Source: Progne subis subis
Taxonomy: Eukaryota > Chordata > Aves > Passeriformes > Hirundinidae
DNA length: 64,000 bases
NCBI GenBank assembly: GCA_022316685.1
Contig: JAKJHU010000037.1
Location: 21,351,188 to 21,415,187 of the forward strand
Direction of reading: 5' to 3'
Shown: positions 62,207 to 64,000 of the stretch, piece by piece
How positions within the stretch are numbered: position 1 is the first letter of the stretch
Layout of the letters: each line of letters opens with the position of its first letter
Position numbers and translations under genes: made by a program
Notes under the pieces: generated by a model
Database searches by the model: none
What the model was told of the DNA's origin: nothing
The model's input: only the letters and a program-made list of their open reading frames with translations

Positions 62207-64000
62207 CTTCTCCAAGAAACTTAATTTGCAGATATTAGCTTTCTTTGATTGGTCTTGTGACAAGAATAATAGTCCTCGTTTTCACAAGATGTATCCATGG
62301 GAATTTCTCACAGATCATTGCAGAAGTTTATTTTTTAGTCTTTTCTTCAGACTTTTGGAGTTTCCAATAGGTGTGCTTACTCAAAAGTGTATGAAAATTG
62401 TCGAGATGTTATGGTATAGAGGCTCCTCTCTCTGCACTTTTTCCTGCTACTCAGGAATTAGCACAGGATAGATCCTTGTGCAGGAGAGAGGAGAGACAGG
62501 AATAGCTTTCCATGCTGCATTTGCTGCCACCTTGATTCTGGATCCACAAACCTAAGAGTCCTCTGACCAGGCATCTCTCAGACACATTACAGCCATTTTT
62601 CAAGTTTACAAACCACAGCTTCCTGCAAATGAGTGTCTGCTGCAATCAAAGCTAATTGGAGTGCCAATTACAGCCCAGCTAGCGTAATTGGGGGGTTACC
62701 AGTTCTGATGAGTCATCAAGTCACACTCAAACGTGATGTGCATAAGTCCCACCGATTTCTCTGTCTATAACAAGGTGTTTTTCATGAGGAACAGCAGCTC
62801 TTTCTCCAGCACAGCTGAGCAGAGCCCGTGAGCGGGCTGTGTCTATGTACAGCAGAGCTGACTCAGCAGCAGTGTCCTGGGAGCCACATGCCAGTTAAGT
62901 GCTCATTAAGGTCATCAGTCCTCTATTTGCACGCTGACAGTAACTACTGTTTTCCCCGAGTTCTGTGGTGATAGCAAAGCCCAAAGTTCCTGGCTACCAA
63001 CAAGTATAAAAGCAGAAGCAGGGGAGTGGACCACCCGAGTGTCTGACACGCCAGCGCAGCTGCATCAAGTTGTAGGTGAAATTACTGAAGACAGGACAGA
63101 GACACATTCCTGCAGCAATCCTGCTGGGAATGCCACGGAGGAAATACTGAACTAAACATTGTGAATCAGTCTGGAAGCAGATAGCAAGTGCTTTCACACT
63201 CTCTACCTCTAAATGTGACTGTGGAAATACCTGGCAGAGAAGTGATGGGGGAAAAAATCCAGTAAGGGGAACATTACTTTTCTTACTCATCATCAGCCAT
63301 TTGTTATTGTCCCTGGTATCCTCTAAGTTACTGGAGATGAAGAGCTATCTTTAATACCGCACATATTATATAAATTTGCTGAAAGGGTTTACAAAACAAG
63401 AACAAATTTTAGGGGAATTAAGACGTTTTACTAGACTAGTCAGTAGAATTGAACAAAAAATATTATGTACCTTCTTGTGCACATGTAATATATTTTGGAC
63501 TAATGGTTACCTTGAGCTACAAATCCTGCCTTCTCTTTGTTAACAGGCAATCACAACTACAACAGCTATTTTTTTTACAGATGGTAAAACTGACATACAG
63601 AGATTTCAATAGTACAGCCTTCCACCACTGCTGATAACTGTGTTAAGCAGCATCAAAATATCCTCACATTTACAAGCTTATCACTTTGACTGCAACCAAG
63701 TCATCACAGGAGCTACTAAAAAGCAAGTTAACAAGACAGCAGTTCAGCATCAGAGGGGAGCAGGAAATAGCACTTGTTAGCACCTTGCATGCCAGTTAAT
63801 CAAAGCAGTTTACAAACTTTACTGATATTCAGCTTCACCACAAATCTGTCAGGCAGATACTGCTACTACTACAATATTATTACCATTATTTCCCAGATGA
63901 GAAAACAGGGCCACAGGCACAGGCTCTGACAGAGTTAACAATACTGCTCCGCTAGTCGATACCCACTCCCAGATTTAACCACTAATACAGTTTGGATGCT

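Larger units (their letters stand above)
55940..64000 (-). other. SELENOI-like: SELENOI-like intron upstream of exon A (incomplete)
   Basis: At least 8 kb with no recognisable SELENOI catalytic exon on the - strand; I looked for codons of DGVDGKQARR and LPWGYD and found none. It holds a 30-A run (55952-55981), A-rich sequence (57944-57981), a nested LTR composite (58157-59782) and a 54-T run (62153-62206). Confidence 0.7.

Noticed and set aside
62994..63293. 99-codon - strand open frame tested as an upstream SELENOI-like exon
   Set aside because: No match to the CDP-alcohol phosphotransferase motif or other SELENOI segments.

Overview
The window is vertebrate nuclear DNA, almost certainly from a bird. 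The evidence is long introns with consensus GT-AG sites, three CR1 LINE fragments with the avian 3' end, and solo LTRs of avian endogenous-retrovirus type. No bacterial or organellar signal is present. Species cannot be fixed from the sequence alone.

Layout. Positions 1 to about 33,240 (possibly to 35,660) hold the 3' part of MAPRE2 (EB2/RP1, a microtubule plus-end-binding protein) on the + strand. Five coding exons are visible: 10057-10202, 11805-12018, 22827-22966, 27363-27521 and 32663-32734. They encode about 243 residues: most of the calponin-homology domain, the Ser/Pro-rich basic linker, the coiled-coil EB-homology domain and the acidic C-terminal tail. The exons for the start codon and the first part of the CH domain lie before position 1. 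The introns hold CR1 copies (4301-4733, 14497-14790, 18730-19490), a solo LTR (12578-13068) and simple repeats.

After a gap of a few kilobases, a second gene converges from the - strand. Five exons (55831-55939, 45668-45716, 43437-43617, 40309-40491 and 39188 downward) join in frame. They give the C-terminal ~195 residues of a protein closely resembling SELENOI/EPT1, the CDP-ethanolamine phosphotransferase selenoprotein. The catalytic CDP-alcohol phosphotransferase exons are not in the window and should lie beyond 64,000. The frame reaches a UGA (39123-39125) that, in my remembered alignment, falls exactly where vertebrate SELENOI has its selenocysteine. The next in-frame stop comes ten codons later. 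Whether this UGA is a stop or a Sec codon is the most interesting question here. The intron upstream of 55939 holds a nested LTR composite (about 58157-59782) and a 54-base T run.

Within MAPRE2 introns two short, symmetric, stop-free candidate exons have strong splice sites: a 39-nt one (32451-32489) just before the last exon, and a 54-nt one (11676-11729) just before the 214-nt exon. The first would insert 13 residues between the EB-homology domain and the acidic tail. The two genes are not functionally linked as far as can be seen; they are tail-to-tail neighbours.
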